DNA of 64,000 nucleotides, from NCBI RefSeq assembly GCF_033115175.1, contig NC_084835.1, positions 55,676,948-55,740,947 on the forward strand, read 5' to 3'. This stretch comes from Lepus europaeus. Lineage: Eukaryota > Chordata > Mammalia > Lagomorpha > Leporidae. Shown one piece after another: positions 34,742-45,576 of the stretch. Position 1 is the stretch's first letter, and the number at the start of each line of letters is the position of its first letter. Both the position numbers and the translations under genes were made by a program. Under the pieces are notes generated by a model. The model searched no databases. It was not told the DNA's origin and saw only the letters and a program-made list of their open reading frames with translations.

Positions 34742-36832
34742 AATAAGCCTCCCAACTCCCCCACTAAAAGGAGCTAATGGGCAAAGGAGTGTCTGGGAAA
34801 GACTACTCAAAACCTATGCAACCTTGGAACTGAAAAACAATTGCTATGTGAATGTTCACAAAAGGACAGTTACAAAAACAGGTAAAATCCTAATAAAGAT
34901 GTGATAAATGTAGGGATTATCATATATATATATAGACATATATGATAAATATATATATAAAGAGCAGATAAATGGATGGAAGTTGCTCCAGGGAGGTTGA
35001 GACAAGAGCAGAGAAACTGTGGGTGGCCCGGCACCGTAGGTCATGCTCAAAGTGGAGCGATGGCAGACCAGTGGCGGCTGCTGTCGACTTGCGCTTGTGG
35101 AGAATTCCCGACAAGCACTGCTAAGCCCCAGTTGCACCCCTTCATGAGCAACAGGACAAACGCAGCTGGAACCACCACAACCTATTGTGACACAGCGCAC
35201 CATGTGAAGCCAGTGCTCCCGTTGTATTACTAGGTGCAATTCCCTTATTGTTTATAATTTTTAGAAGAAATTCTCTATCAACAATTAGACCACCTGTAAA
35301 GAACAGGATATCAGCCGCCACATTTGGGATCTAATGAGTCTGTCTCTTCTCTTGTCCCCGTGGCCACGGGAGGCCCCTCTTCTGACACTGCATGCAGCTG
35401 TGGTGAACTGCCCTGGTCTGATCCTGACTTTAATGCTTCCAGTGTCTGCTCATTAGCCTGGTTTGCTTTTGACTTGAGAAATTATTATGCTAAGAAAGTG
35501 TCCACCTATCCCTGGGTTATACTGTGCGTACATTCAGGATATTTCCCTTTACCCAAGACAGCCGCTGCAGCTGATGGGGCATCCGTTCATTCACAACACT
35601 GGAGCCTACCACCCACTGGCCTCCTACAGGCACAGAGGCTTGGGGGAACACAGCCTAGTTCCTGCCCTCAACAGGATCATCCACCAGTTACTCATCACTA
35701 AGTGGGCTGTCTTCCCTAAAGGCCTAAGATCCTAGGGAAAGTGTCTCAGTGGGAGGGAGGAGGGACAGGGGGACCCAGGAGACCAGAGGATATGCCATGA
35801 GAGTGAGGGGAGGAGGAGTGAGGCTGGAGGGAGGCAAGGTGAGGACAAGTCTAGCTCAGGCAGAGCAAATTAACCTCTCTGGGCTTCTTAATAAAGGCCC
35901 TCCCAAAAAAGCTGCTCAACTTCTCAGTGGAAATATAGGTGCTATGCTGAGCCAGAGATGCCCTCTGCAAAACTGAGCCATGGCAAGGTCACGTGCTGAT
36001 GCCCTCCCCAAACCCCCATCTTCATTTCCACCCTTGGCACATCTTGAGGGTGCCCATTTTGAGTCCACACAGATTTCATGCCCTGCTTCAAAGTTCAGGG
36101 ATCCGTCTGTCTCTCACATGGCCCAGATGGTAACTAATGCTGACTGGCCAGAAGGGCAGCCCTGTGGGTCATACTGAAGGTGAAAAGAATCTACTGGACC
36201 ATGTGGTGGCTGGCGGCATCCTGCACTGTCTGAAATTCATCAAGGCTGCCCAGTTTGGCTACCTGAGTATACATCAGCCTTCCAGCCTTCAACCCACAGA
36301 CATTCACACACATCTGTTTCTGGGGGTGGGCACTGGATATAGGATAATGAAAACAGTTTGGCTCACTTAACCCTTCACCTCAATGCCGTACTCAAGGCCA
36401 TGGCTGCACAACGTTAACCTTGCTGCTCTGAGGGTACTGGCTCACCAGCGAGCTTGCACTGGTACCCACTGTCCCTCCTGCCTAGACAAGCCAATCCTCA
36501 AGGTCCACAGAAGTGTCATTTACTCTCATTCCTGTTGACTCCCTTAGCGTCCAACAAGCTCCAAAATGTTCATCATCCTGTAAAATAGTGAGCATCTGAA
36601 AACCAATGTACAGGATTCTTTGAGCCAGTATGCCTAGCTTTCTAACTAGGCATAGAATTAAAACTTTAAAAGATGAAACAAAAGGGGAATGTCAATTTAA
36701 GATTAAAGGAGCTTTTAAATCATAAAAAGGTCAGTAGTTGAACTGTCTCTACTTTTTATATGTAATTACTTATTGATGTGGCTGACTTGTAAGAGCTTGT
36801 TACATTTTTTCCCCATTAAGCACTGTTAATAG
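34742..36832. other. Intergenic, no gene seen
   Basis: It has a (TA)n-rich stretch at 34920-34962 and a purine-rich stretch at 35745-35850. A 125-codon open frame at 35324-35701 and an 82-codon one at 35487-35735 overlap in different frames and match nothing I know. No repeat is recognised; it may be an old, unrecognised element. Confidence 0.4.
34920..34962. repeat. (TA)n-rich simple repeat
   Basis: Imperfect alternating TA runs broken by GACA and GATAAA. Confidence 0.8.
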
Positions 36833-37242
36833 TTATTTATTGCTGCATTACAAATTACTGTGAACTTCATGGCTTTAAACAAGTATTTGCTGTTCCAGTT
36901 TCTATGGTGGCCCACTGGATCCTTACTCTGGGGCTTGTCACAAGGCAGCAATCATGATGTTGGCTAAGACTGGGGTCTCACCTGAAGGGACTTCCTTCTG
37001 GCTTGCTGGACTGTTGGTAAGAGGCTATCCTCGATGCTTTGCCACATGGCCTTCCCCAGAATGGCAATGTGTTTCATTAAAGGCAGCAAGGGAGTCTATT
37101 AGCAAGAGTCAAATGACACTTCCATTGTTGTTGAGGCGTTCTACTGTTAGAAACAAGTTACTCAAGAGGAGGGGATTGCACAAAGTGATGAACACTAGGA
37201 GGTAGGGACCACTCTGGATTGTCTTAGAAGTAGCCTGCTATG
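36833..37242 (+). repeat. Ancient eutherian interspersed repeat, family not named
   Basis: ttattgctgcattacaaatt, gcttgtcacaaggcagcaatc and aggaggggattgcacaaag occur in the order of a common medium-reiterated mammalian repeat. Confidence 0.6.
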
Positions 37243-38658
37243 CCTGAACATGATTTAGCTCCTGAACTCACACAAGACTTTAAATTCCAGTCATAACATA
37301 ATGGTACTGGGACAATGGAGGCCTGGGCCAATGATCGTACTGAGGAGGTGGCCTAGTGGGAGGTCTCAGGTCACTGCGGATATGCCCTTGGACGGTTCTT
37401 GGGAGAGGGTTGGTTGTAAAAGCCTGAGTCAGGCCCAGCTGTTCACTCTGCTTCCTGGCTCACCATTGGATTCCTCTGCACATGATCTGCCAGCGCCATT
37501 TGTTACCCTCAACAGATGCCAAACCAATGGCCCTCCTGATCTTGGACTTGAACCTACAGAATCATGAGCAAGATAAACTCCCTTGTCTCAGTCATTTTTA
37601 AAAGCCAACACATTGTTTATTACATCCACCACATTCTTTAATAACACACATTTACAAACTGTTTATATAAATGTCATAGCTCTGAACATTTTGTAAATTA
37701 TTTGCTTATTCTCCTATCTAAAACAAGTAAACTAATCTTTCTTTAAAAAGAAATTTAACACTTGACCCATTTAATTCACTACTTTCACGGCGCTGGCCTG
37801 CCCAGTTAATAACGCCAGAGGAAACAGTGTCATCAGATTTTCTACAAGGTCCTGTGGCATTTTTGTGGGAGAATTTGGGGAACAAGGAGTCTCAAGTTTG
37901 GAAGGCAGCACAAAACCACATAGGGAGACCTGGGATGGTGGGACTTCACAAAGCGGCATTTTAAAATTCAATGAAAGCAACCTAGCAAACCTAAAAAGAT
38001 ACAACCTGCATAAAAACTGAGGAGTAAAGTGGATCAGGTGCCAAAGGAGTCTGCCGCTAGTCTGCGAACCCAGACGAGACCTGCATGGTCCTCCTACGTC
38101 TGGACATTCAGAATGAGCAACGTACAGGAAATGATTCTTCATGAGGGTTCATAAATTAGCTTTCACTGAACAGAAAAGATCCATAAAAACAACACTATTT
38201 ACGAAGAGACTGGGAAAATAATTTTTGATTGCAGAACAAAGCTTTTATCAAATAGCTCTAAAAATATAGAATATATTGTGTGTAGTGTTGAAATTTAGAA
38301 AATTAATACTGAATTGAGAAGGGAGGAAAGCCACTTAAGAAACAAAAAGTTCATAATTGTGAGAAACAGCCCAATTTAATGGTACTCATAGACTCAGAGA
38401 ATATATATTTATATTGTAGATATAAAGCCATCGCAACCTCCAAGTGTAATGGAAGACTAGAAACAGATGCTTCTCAGCAAGGCTCATGTCTGGACTAATG
38501 AAGTCAGCAGTGGTTCCAGCAAGGAGTTCTGCATAGCCCGTGCAAAACCTGCAAAAACTCAAACCTGATTGAAGAGAGACATCGTCACTTCTGTGGACTC
38601 CAGCGAGCTATACCAGCAGGAAATGTTAGTTTGCAATCTAAGGGTTGCTTTACAATCA
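37243..38658. other. Intergenic, no gene seen
   Basis: A/T-rich unique sequence. The 123-codon minus-strand open frame at 37771-38142 has no recognisable product. Confidence 0.45.
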
Positions 38659-38674
38659 AAGGGAATCAAACTTT

Positions 38675-38727
38675 TTTTTAAAAAAAATGATTATTTTTAT
38701 TTATTTGAAAGAGTTACAGAGAAAGGT

Positions 38728-38779
<52 letters not shown>

Positions 38780-39038
38780 GTCTTCTCCCGCTGGTTCACT
38801 CCCCAGATGGCCTCAACAGCCGGAGCTGTGCTGATCCAAAGCCAGGAGCCAGGAGTTTCTTCTGGGTCTCTCATGTGAGTGCAGGGGCCCAAGGACTTGG
38901 GCCATCTTCCACTGCTTTCCCAGGCCATAGCAGAGAGCTGAATCAGAAGAGGAGCAGCTGGGACTAGAACTGGTGCCCATATGGGATGCTGGCGCTTCAG
39001 GTCAGGGCTTTAACCTGCTGCGCCATAGCGCCGGCCCC
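38675..39038 (-). mobile_element. C-repeat SINE, classic subtype
   Basis: Perfect 16-bp target-site duplication aagggaatcaaacttt at 38659-38674 and 39039-39054. It carries a (GA)n run at about 38731-38772. Confidence 0.96.
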
Positions 39039-39124
39039 AAGGGAATCAAACTTTAAAAGCAGCCACATGCTACTGATACATCTATCTAATTACATCAAGA
39101 GTAGTTTCGATGATGTGTAACTGG

Positions 39125-39210
39125 GCACCCAAATCAGAAAAACCAAGGTTTGAATCCCAGCTCAAACCATTTCAGCTAACTACTTACACTCAGTGAGCTC
39201 AGTCTCTTCT
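39125..39210 (+). repeat. Probable MIR fragment
   Basis: aaggtttgaatcccagctc followed by taactacttac resembles the MIR core; short and diverged. Confidence 0.4.
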
Positions 39211-40040
39211 ACACAGTTACACAACTATCCCACCCCACCCCCACCCCACCCCCAAATAGCTCTGTCTCTCCTCTCCTTCCACAGCTTCCCTGCCCAGTGA
39301 AAGGCCAATCTCTCTTAAGCTGTTGAAAATGAAGTACAATAGTGGGCACATGGGCAGCACTCAATGTTTAGCTCTTCCTCCTAGGCAATGTGTACAAGGG
39401 ACTCAAGAGGAACCAGGTAAGGAGTTCTGCCAGGACAGAGGCTCTCCTGACAGGGCTTCCCATTGTGTATGGGGAATGGGAAGAAGTACAGCCAGAAACC
39501 CGTGTTGGGGTAGTGGACAGAGAACCCCGTAGAACAGGAGTGCACAGGGGAACGGTGGCAGGATCTACGGAAGAGGAGGTGCTGTCTAGGAGTAATGATT
39601 CCTGGAGCGCAGGGCGGGCCAGAACTGTGGTCTCACATCACATGCTACAGGAGGGAGACTACTAACCAGTAAACAAATAAGGTGGAGATGAGGACTGCAG
39701 TGCAAATAAGCCAGCGTGAGGACATGAAGAGGGAGGGGCCGGCCCGGGAGAAGGTGGTCAGACGGTAGGTTAGGCCAGAGGAGGCAGGGCCTCCCTGTGC
39801 AAGGAGAATGGGCTTTAGGACAGGTAACTCTATTGATGCACAAGTAGGGAGCGTGCATATTAAAAGACGTAGCTCTACCTATTGGTGAGCAGAGGTGTTC
39901 TAGAGCTCAGAACAGGCAGCTGGTAAGGCAGTAGAGAGCTGATGGAGGCCTAGGCTATGGGAAATGACTTAAGAAGATTTATTTTAGATATCCTTTTGAG
40001 AAACTTGAGATGAGTTGAGGGTTTAAAAGATACCAAAACC
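39211..40040. other. Intergenic, no gene seen; ancient repeat near 39590-39880
   Basis: Has a C-rich tandem (about 39230-39253, CCCCACC units). The 39590-39880 part resembles the ancient repeat at 15155-15580. Confidence 0.4.
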
Positions 40041-40332
40041 GGGGCCGGCGCCATGGCTCACTTGGTTAATCCTCCGCCTACGGCACCGGCATCCCATGTA
40101 AGCACTTGGTTCTGGTCCTGGTTGCTCCTCTTCCAGTCCAGCTCTCTGCTGTGACCCGGGAAGGCAGTGGAGGATGGTCCAAGTGCTTGGGTCCCTGCAC
40201 CCACATGGGAGACCAGGAAGAAGCACCTGGATCCTGGCTTCGGATCAGCACGGTGCCAGCCATAGTGGCCATTTGGGTAGTGAACCAACAGAAGGAAGAC
40301 CTTTCTGTCTATAACTCTACCTTTAAAAAACC
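40041..40332 (+). mobile_element. C-repeat SINE, intermediate subtype
   Basis: GGGGCCGGCGCCATGGCTCACTTGG head and CATCCCATGTAAGC box, combining features of both subtypes; short CTTTAAAAAACC end. Confidence 0.92.
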
Positions 40333-40736
40333 TAGGGTACTGGTGAGTGACATCTACTGAGACAAGGAAACAGGCAAAGCAGGTTGGCAGCAGACAAGAA
40401 TCAAGAGAAATGACTATCTGACAATCATGTGACAATGTCCAGCTGGACACAGGAGTCTGGAGCTCAGGAGAGATAAGAGTCAAGGTGTCCATGTGGGGAG
40501 GAAAGGAATGGAAGAAGGAAACAGCTCCCAGAAGGAGAGCTGATTAGGGCAAAGCTTAGACTGTAACTGTGTTATTCCACGCTTGCTAGATCGGCAGACA
40601 GAACAGAGGCAGCTGGCCTGGTGTGACGATTGCCTGAGGGAATCATTCACTCACATCCACTTGCTCTTAAGCTCCCACGCATCGTGTTCCCAAAACATGG
40701 AGGCAGGAGAACACAAATCCATAAAAAGTACCTAGT
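40333..40736. other. Intergenic, no gene seen
   Basis: Unique sequence. Confidence 0.45.
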
Positions 40737-41064
40737 CGGGGCAGCCATTCAGTGGCTGAAGCACCAGCTTTGATGCCCACAAGCCACAAGGTAGTGCCTC
40801 AGTTTGCACCCCAGCTGCAGTCCTGACTCCAATTTCCTGCTAATGTAGACCCTGGGAGGTAACAGGTAATGGATCAAATACCTGGCTCCCTGCCACCACG
40901 TGGCAGACACGGATTGAGTTCTTGGCTCCTGGCTTTAGCCAGGCCCAGCCCTGGCTGTTGTGAGGATTTGGGGAGTGAACCAGCAGATGAGGGTGGGAGC
41001 TTACACACTCTCTCTGTGTTTCTCTGCCTCTCAAATTTAAAAATTAAAAGAAGAAGAAAAAAAA
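40737..41064 (+). mobile_element. C-repeat SINE, old copy
   Basis: GGGGCAGCCATTCAGTGGCTG head, CTGGCTCCTGGCTTTAGCC box, CTGCCTCTCAAATTTAAAAATT tail. Confidence 0.85.
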
Positions 41065-41123
41065 TTTAAGTACAAGGTCTATGGAAGGAGAGTCATTTTT
41101 TTAAGGTGTTTCTTTGGTTGTTA

Positions 41124-41157
<34 letters not shown>

Positions 41158-42138
41158 ACCTTTTAAGTATAACTTCAAAGGCAAAGAAATTGTTACACAG
41201 AAACAGAAACATCACAACCCTTAGGAATTGAAAGACAGTGGCAAACATTTTTAAAAAGCACTCTAACATTTTTGAGGCTGAGTGTTGTCAAGTAAATGCA
41301 CCTTCAAGCTTGAATACACGGCACATTTGATGTACAAAATCGTGACCACAGCAGAAGTTGGGTGATGTCAGCAAAAGCACCACCTGTTTAAATGAGTGAA
41401 AAATGCTTTTACAATTTGATTTCTAGGCAAAGGATACATGAGGTAAAGATGGAAGAAGATGTGTTTTTTTTTTTTTCTCAGACTCACAGCCCCTGGTTTT
41501 AAAATGTAATTGTGTTTATGTCATCAGGACAGCTTTCCCCAAGCCCCTCAAGTCTTCTACTCCATCAACAGAACACCCAAATGTGATCCCCATAAGCCAC
41601 TACACAACTTCACAGCCTAGGATTGTGCTGTTTCACATGAGAAAAACATGCTGACTCTTAAGTCATGTCGGAGAAGCAACCACTCACCATGGCTCTTGCT
41701 GTGTGGAACATTGCTCTGCATGGAATCATCTGGCTGTCTTCAACTCATGGCTCGCTGCGGCCCAACCCCCGCTGCAGGCCGCCACCCTCTCCTCTCACCT
41801 GTGTCTTCAAGTTCCTGCTAACAGAGGACCCTTCTATACTGGATTCTGGAGCAGAAGGCCTGTCTAGCTTTAACGACAAATGGCAACATTAAAAGACCTG
41901 TACCAGTCTCTCTATAGTATGTGCACAGGATATGAAGACTCCCCTACTCTGGAGAAAACAACTCTCTAAGTAAGTTGACCATTAGGCGATTAGCTAGGAG
42001 GAGGAATTTCTTGGGGGAAAGGAAACCGTAATGGAGGAGAAAAATCACAGAACAGACCTGGAAGCTTGAAGACAATTAGCAGAATGAAGAAAATGGCAGA
42101 ACAAGGTGATATTCTAACTTCTGTATGACATCAGATAA
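41065..42138. other. Region downstream of CEP192, no gene seen
   Basis: T-runs at 41124-41158 and 41465-41477; the rest is unique. The 75-codon open frame at 41665-41892 has no recognisable product. Confidence 0.45.
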
Positions 42139-42164
42139 AATGACAAGTACAGTGGAAAATTAAG

Positions 42165-42170
42165 TTTATT
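42165..42170 (-). promoter_or_regulatory. poly(A) signal AATAAA of CEP192
   Basis: TTTATT on the + strand reads AATAAA on the gene strand, about 270 nt after the stop. Downstream on the gene strand there is a T/G-containing stretch (tgtacttgtcattttatctgatgtc, in pieces) that could act as the downstream element. Confidence 0.7.
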
Positions 42171-42438
42171 TCTGGATATATTGCATTAAAATATATACAA
42201 TATTAGAAAAACATAATCAATGCAAAAATATAACTCTCTTCTCTCCTGTAAAAGTTAATACTTAACTAATTACATGATATATTAGGTTTTTGGTATTAGC
42301 TTCTCAAAACCAAACATCTACAGTTATACTTAGCCAATTTATCATACAAAATAAGTACAAGAGCATAATTGTAGTGTAGAAAAATGAAGTTACCAAAATA
42401 TAACTTATGTAATTTACTTTACACAAAATGTAGTCTAG
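42165..42438 (-). other. CEP192: CEP192 3' UTR
   Basis: About 270 nt of A/T-rich sequence follow the TAG stop, with no repeat inserted. The first and only AATAAA on this strand before the intergenic region is at 42165-42170. The transcript end is inferred to lie 10-30 nt past it, around 42140-42155. Confidence 0.75.
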
Positions 42439-45400
42439 CTAATTTTTTTCAAGAGCTTCAGCAATTAGTCGAATAGCAACACTCTTGCCTTCATCAGTTT
42501 GAATGACAAGTAAACCTTCAAACTTGCCCACCGACTTTGGTCTGAAGTGCACAGGGATGTGAATATAATGTCGGGCTCTGCAAACAGAAAGAAATAGCAG
42601 CAAGTGACACGACAGCAGCAAGTGACCGTCTGCTATAGTCAGTTCAATGACTGGCACAGGGTTGGATGAGAACATCTGGTCTAGTTATGTGCAGCTTAAA
42701 TCCATTTCTAATTTATTTGATGGTATTATTTAATAAGAAACTGGCACAAAGAGAAGAAAAACCTAAAATTAGATTAAAAGAGTACTGTATATATATTCCT
42801 GGCTATCCGATAAAAACAGAAAAAGGAAGTAAGAGGCTGACTTATTTATATAGACATTTGTATTACATCTGCAAAGAGCAGGTAGCATCTGCATGAGAAA
42901 GGGTGGAAGAATGCCCCAGATATCCCTCCTTCATTTACTCCACTGGAAAGAACATTAACACATGTCCCATTCCTCTCATCAACAGGACGCTGCAGTTTTT
43001 GCTTGAAAATTCATGAAACTTTCATCAAAAGTCTTCCTGAAACTTTACGTTCAGATTATATAGAGGCAAGTAATGAGTGCCTTGTTACAGCTGGGGCTGA
43101 GCCAGGAACTCCAACCTGGTCTCCCACTGAGGTGACAGGGATCCAAGTACTTAGGTCATCATCTGTTGCCTTCCCAGGTGTATTAGCAGGAAGCTGTTTG
43201 GGAAGAGGAGCAGCCAGGACTCGAATCAGCACTCCAACACAGGACCTGATTCCCACACTCCATATCAGAAATAGACACTGCCACTGGCACCACGACTGTT
43301 AAGGAACAGATTTAGAGTCTATTTCTGGAGTTAAGAAAATAGCTGATTTGGGAGAGGGTGTTGCGGCACACAGTGTTAATCTGCTGTTTGGGGAACCATT
43401 ATCTCATATCAGAGTCCGAGATTGCACATGCCTCTGCTTCAGAACCAGCTTCCTGCTAATGTGCCAAGGAGGCAGCAGATGACGTTTCAAGTACTGGAAA
43501 AAGAATGTTAAATTCCCATCAAGGTTTGACCACTTCATCCTCTAGTCATAAAAGGCATAACAGTGATATAAAGCTGAACAATTAATTACCACTTTATTTA
43601 TGTATTTATTTATTTATATTTGAAAGGCAGAGACAAAGACAGAGCAAGAGAGAGATCATCCACCCACCGGTTCACTCCCAGAATGCCAGCAACAACCAAG
43701 CCTGGGTGAAGCCAAAACAAGGAACCAGAAATACACTGGCTCTGCCACATGGGTAGCAGGGACCCAAGTACCAGAGTCATCATCACTGCTTCCCAGGGTG
43801 CACAACAGCAGGAAGCTGAAATCTGAAACTGAGCCAGACATGAACCCAGGCACTCCAATATGGGTTGCAGGCATCTTAATTGCTGTACCAAATGCCAGTC
43901 CACAATTTAATAAGCAATGTTAACCAGTTATTTTAAATTCTTGGCGGTGGTGCTGTGGCGCAGTAGGTTAACACCTTGGCCTGAAGTGCCAGATCCCATA
44001 TGGGCGCCAGTTCTAGTCCCAGCTGCTCTACTTCTGATCTAGCTCTCTGCTGTGGCCTGGGAAAGCAGCAGAAGATGGCCCAAGTCCTTGGGCCCCTGCA
44101 CCCATGTGGGAGACCTGGAAGAAGCTCCTGGCTTCGGATCGGCACAGCTCCGTCCATTGCGGCCATCTGGGGAGTAAACCATCGGATGGAAGACCTCTCT
44201 CTCTCTGCCTCTCCTCTCTCGGTGTAACTCTTTCAAATAAATAAATAAATCTTAAAAAAATAATGATTCTCTACCAAAACTATAGCTGAGTTGTATTAAA
44301 TACTGTCTTTTTTTAAGTTGATACTAGGCTCTTTAAGATTTTTAAAAATAATTTTCTAGGGGCCAGCACCATGGATGCAGGTTAATCCTCCGCCTGCGGC
44401 ACCAGCATCCCATATGGGTGCCAGTTCTAGTCCCACTGCTCCTCTTCCAATCCAGTTCTCTGCTGTGGCTTGTGAAAGCAGTAGATGGCCCAAGTGCTTG
44501 GGTCCCTGCACCCACGTGGGAGACTGAGAAGAAGCACCTGGCTTCTGGCTTTGGACTGGTGCAGCTCCGGCTATTGTGGCCATTTGGGGAGTGAACCAAT
44601 GGAAGGAAGACCTTTCTCTCTGGCTCTCCCTCTGTCTGTAACTCTACTTCTCAAATAAATACATAAAATCTTAAAAAAAAAAAAAAAAGCAAAAAAGTAT
44701 AGAAAAAAAAAGTATAGAAAAAAGTAAAAAAAAGTATAGAAAAAAAAAATTTTTTTTTTTTGACAGGCAGAGTGGACAGTGAGAGAGAGACAGAGAGAAA
44801 GGTCTTCCTTTGCCGTTGGTTCACCCTCCAATGGCCGCCGCGGTAGGCGCCCTGCTGCCAGCGTACCGCGCTGATCCGATGGCAGGAGCCAAGTGCTTCT
44901 CCTGGTCTCCCATGGGGTGCAGGGCCCAAGGGCTTGGGCCATCCTCCACTGCACTCCCTGGCCACAGCAGAGAGCTGGCCTGGAAGAGGGGCAACCGGGA
45001 CAGGATCGATGCCCCGACTGGGACTAGAACCCGGTGTGCCGGCGCCACAAGAAAAATATTTTTTAAAAAAGTAATTTTCTAAACCCTTTTTCTTATTGTG
45101 TAGGAACTCCTTGAAATAAAAATATGAAGTCTTTCCAATGTGTGATGGGGGATGCTAGTTTACAAAGAAATATTTCATCTATCTACTGTGTTTAAAAATA
45201 TTCACCTGCAAGGCTGGCACCGCAGCTCAATAGGCTAATCCTCCGCCTGCAGCGCCAGCACACCAGGTTCTAGTCCTGCTTGGGGTGCCAGATTCTGTCC
45301 CGGTTGCCCCTCTTCCAGTCCAGTTCTCTGCTGTGGCCCGGGAGTGCAGTGGAAGATGACCCAAGTGCTTGGGCCCTGCACCCGCTTGGGAGACCAGGGG

Positions 45401-45545
45401 AGGCACCTGGCTCCTGGCTTCGGATCAGCGTGGTGCACAGACTGCAGTGCGCCGGCCGCAGCAGCCACTGGAGGGTGAACCAACGGAAAAGGAAGACCTT
45501 TCTCTCTGTCTCTCTCTCTCACTGTCCACTCTGCCTGTCAAGAAA

Positions 45546-45576
<31 letters not shown>

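Noticed and set aside
1-42164. Search for exons of the gene expected downstream of CEP192 (LDLRAD4 in human order)
   Set aside because: No frame with splice borders and LDL-receptor class A cysteine pattern was found. The distance in other mammals suggests that it lies beyond the window.
42578-42675. Upstream extension of the last CEP192 open frame, with a Met at its start
   Set aside because: It runs through the polypyrimidine tract and acceptor of the intron; phase closure with the 59-nt exon requires splicing at 42577.
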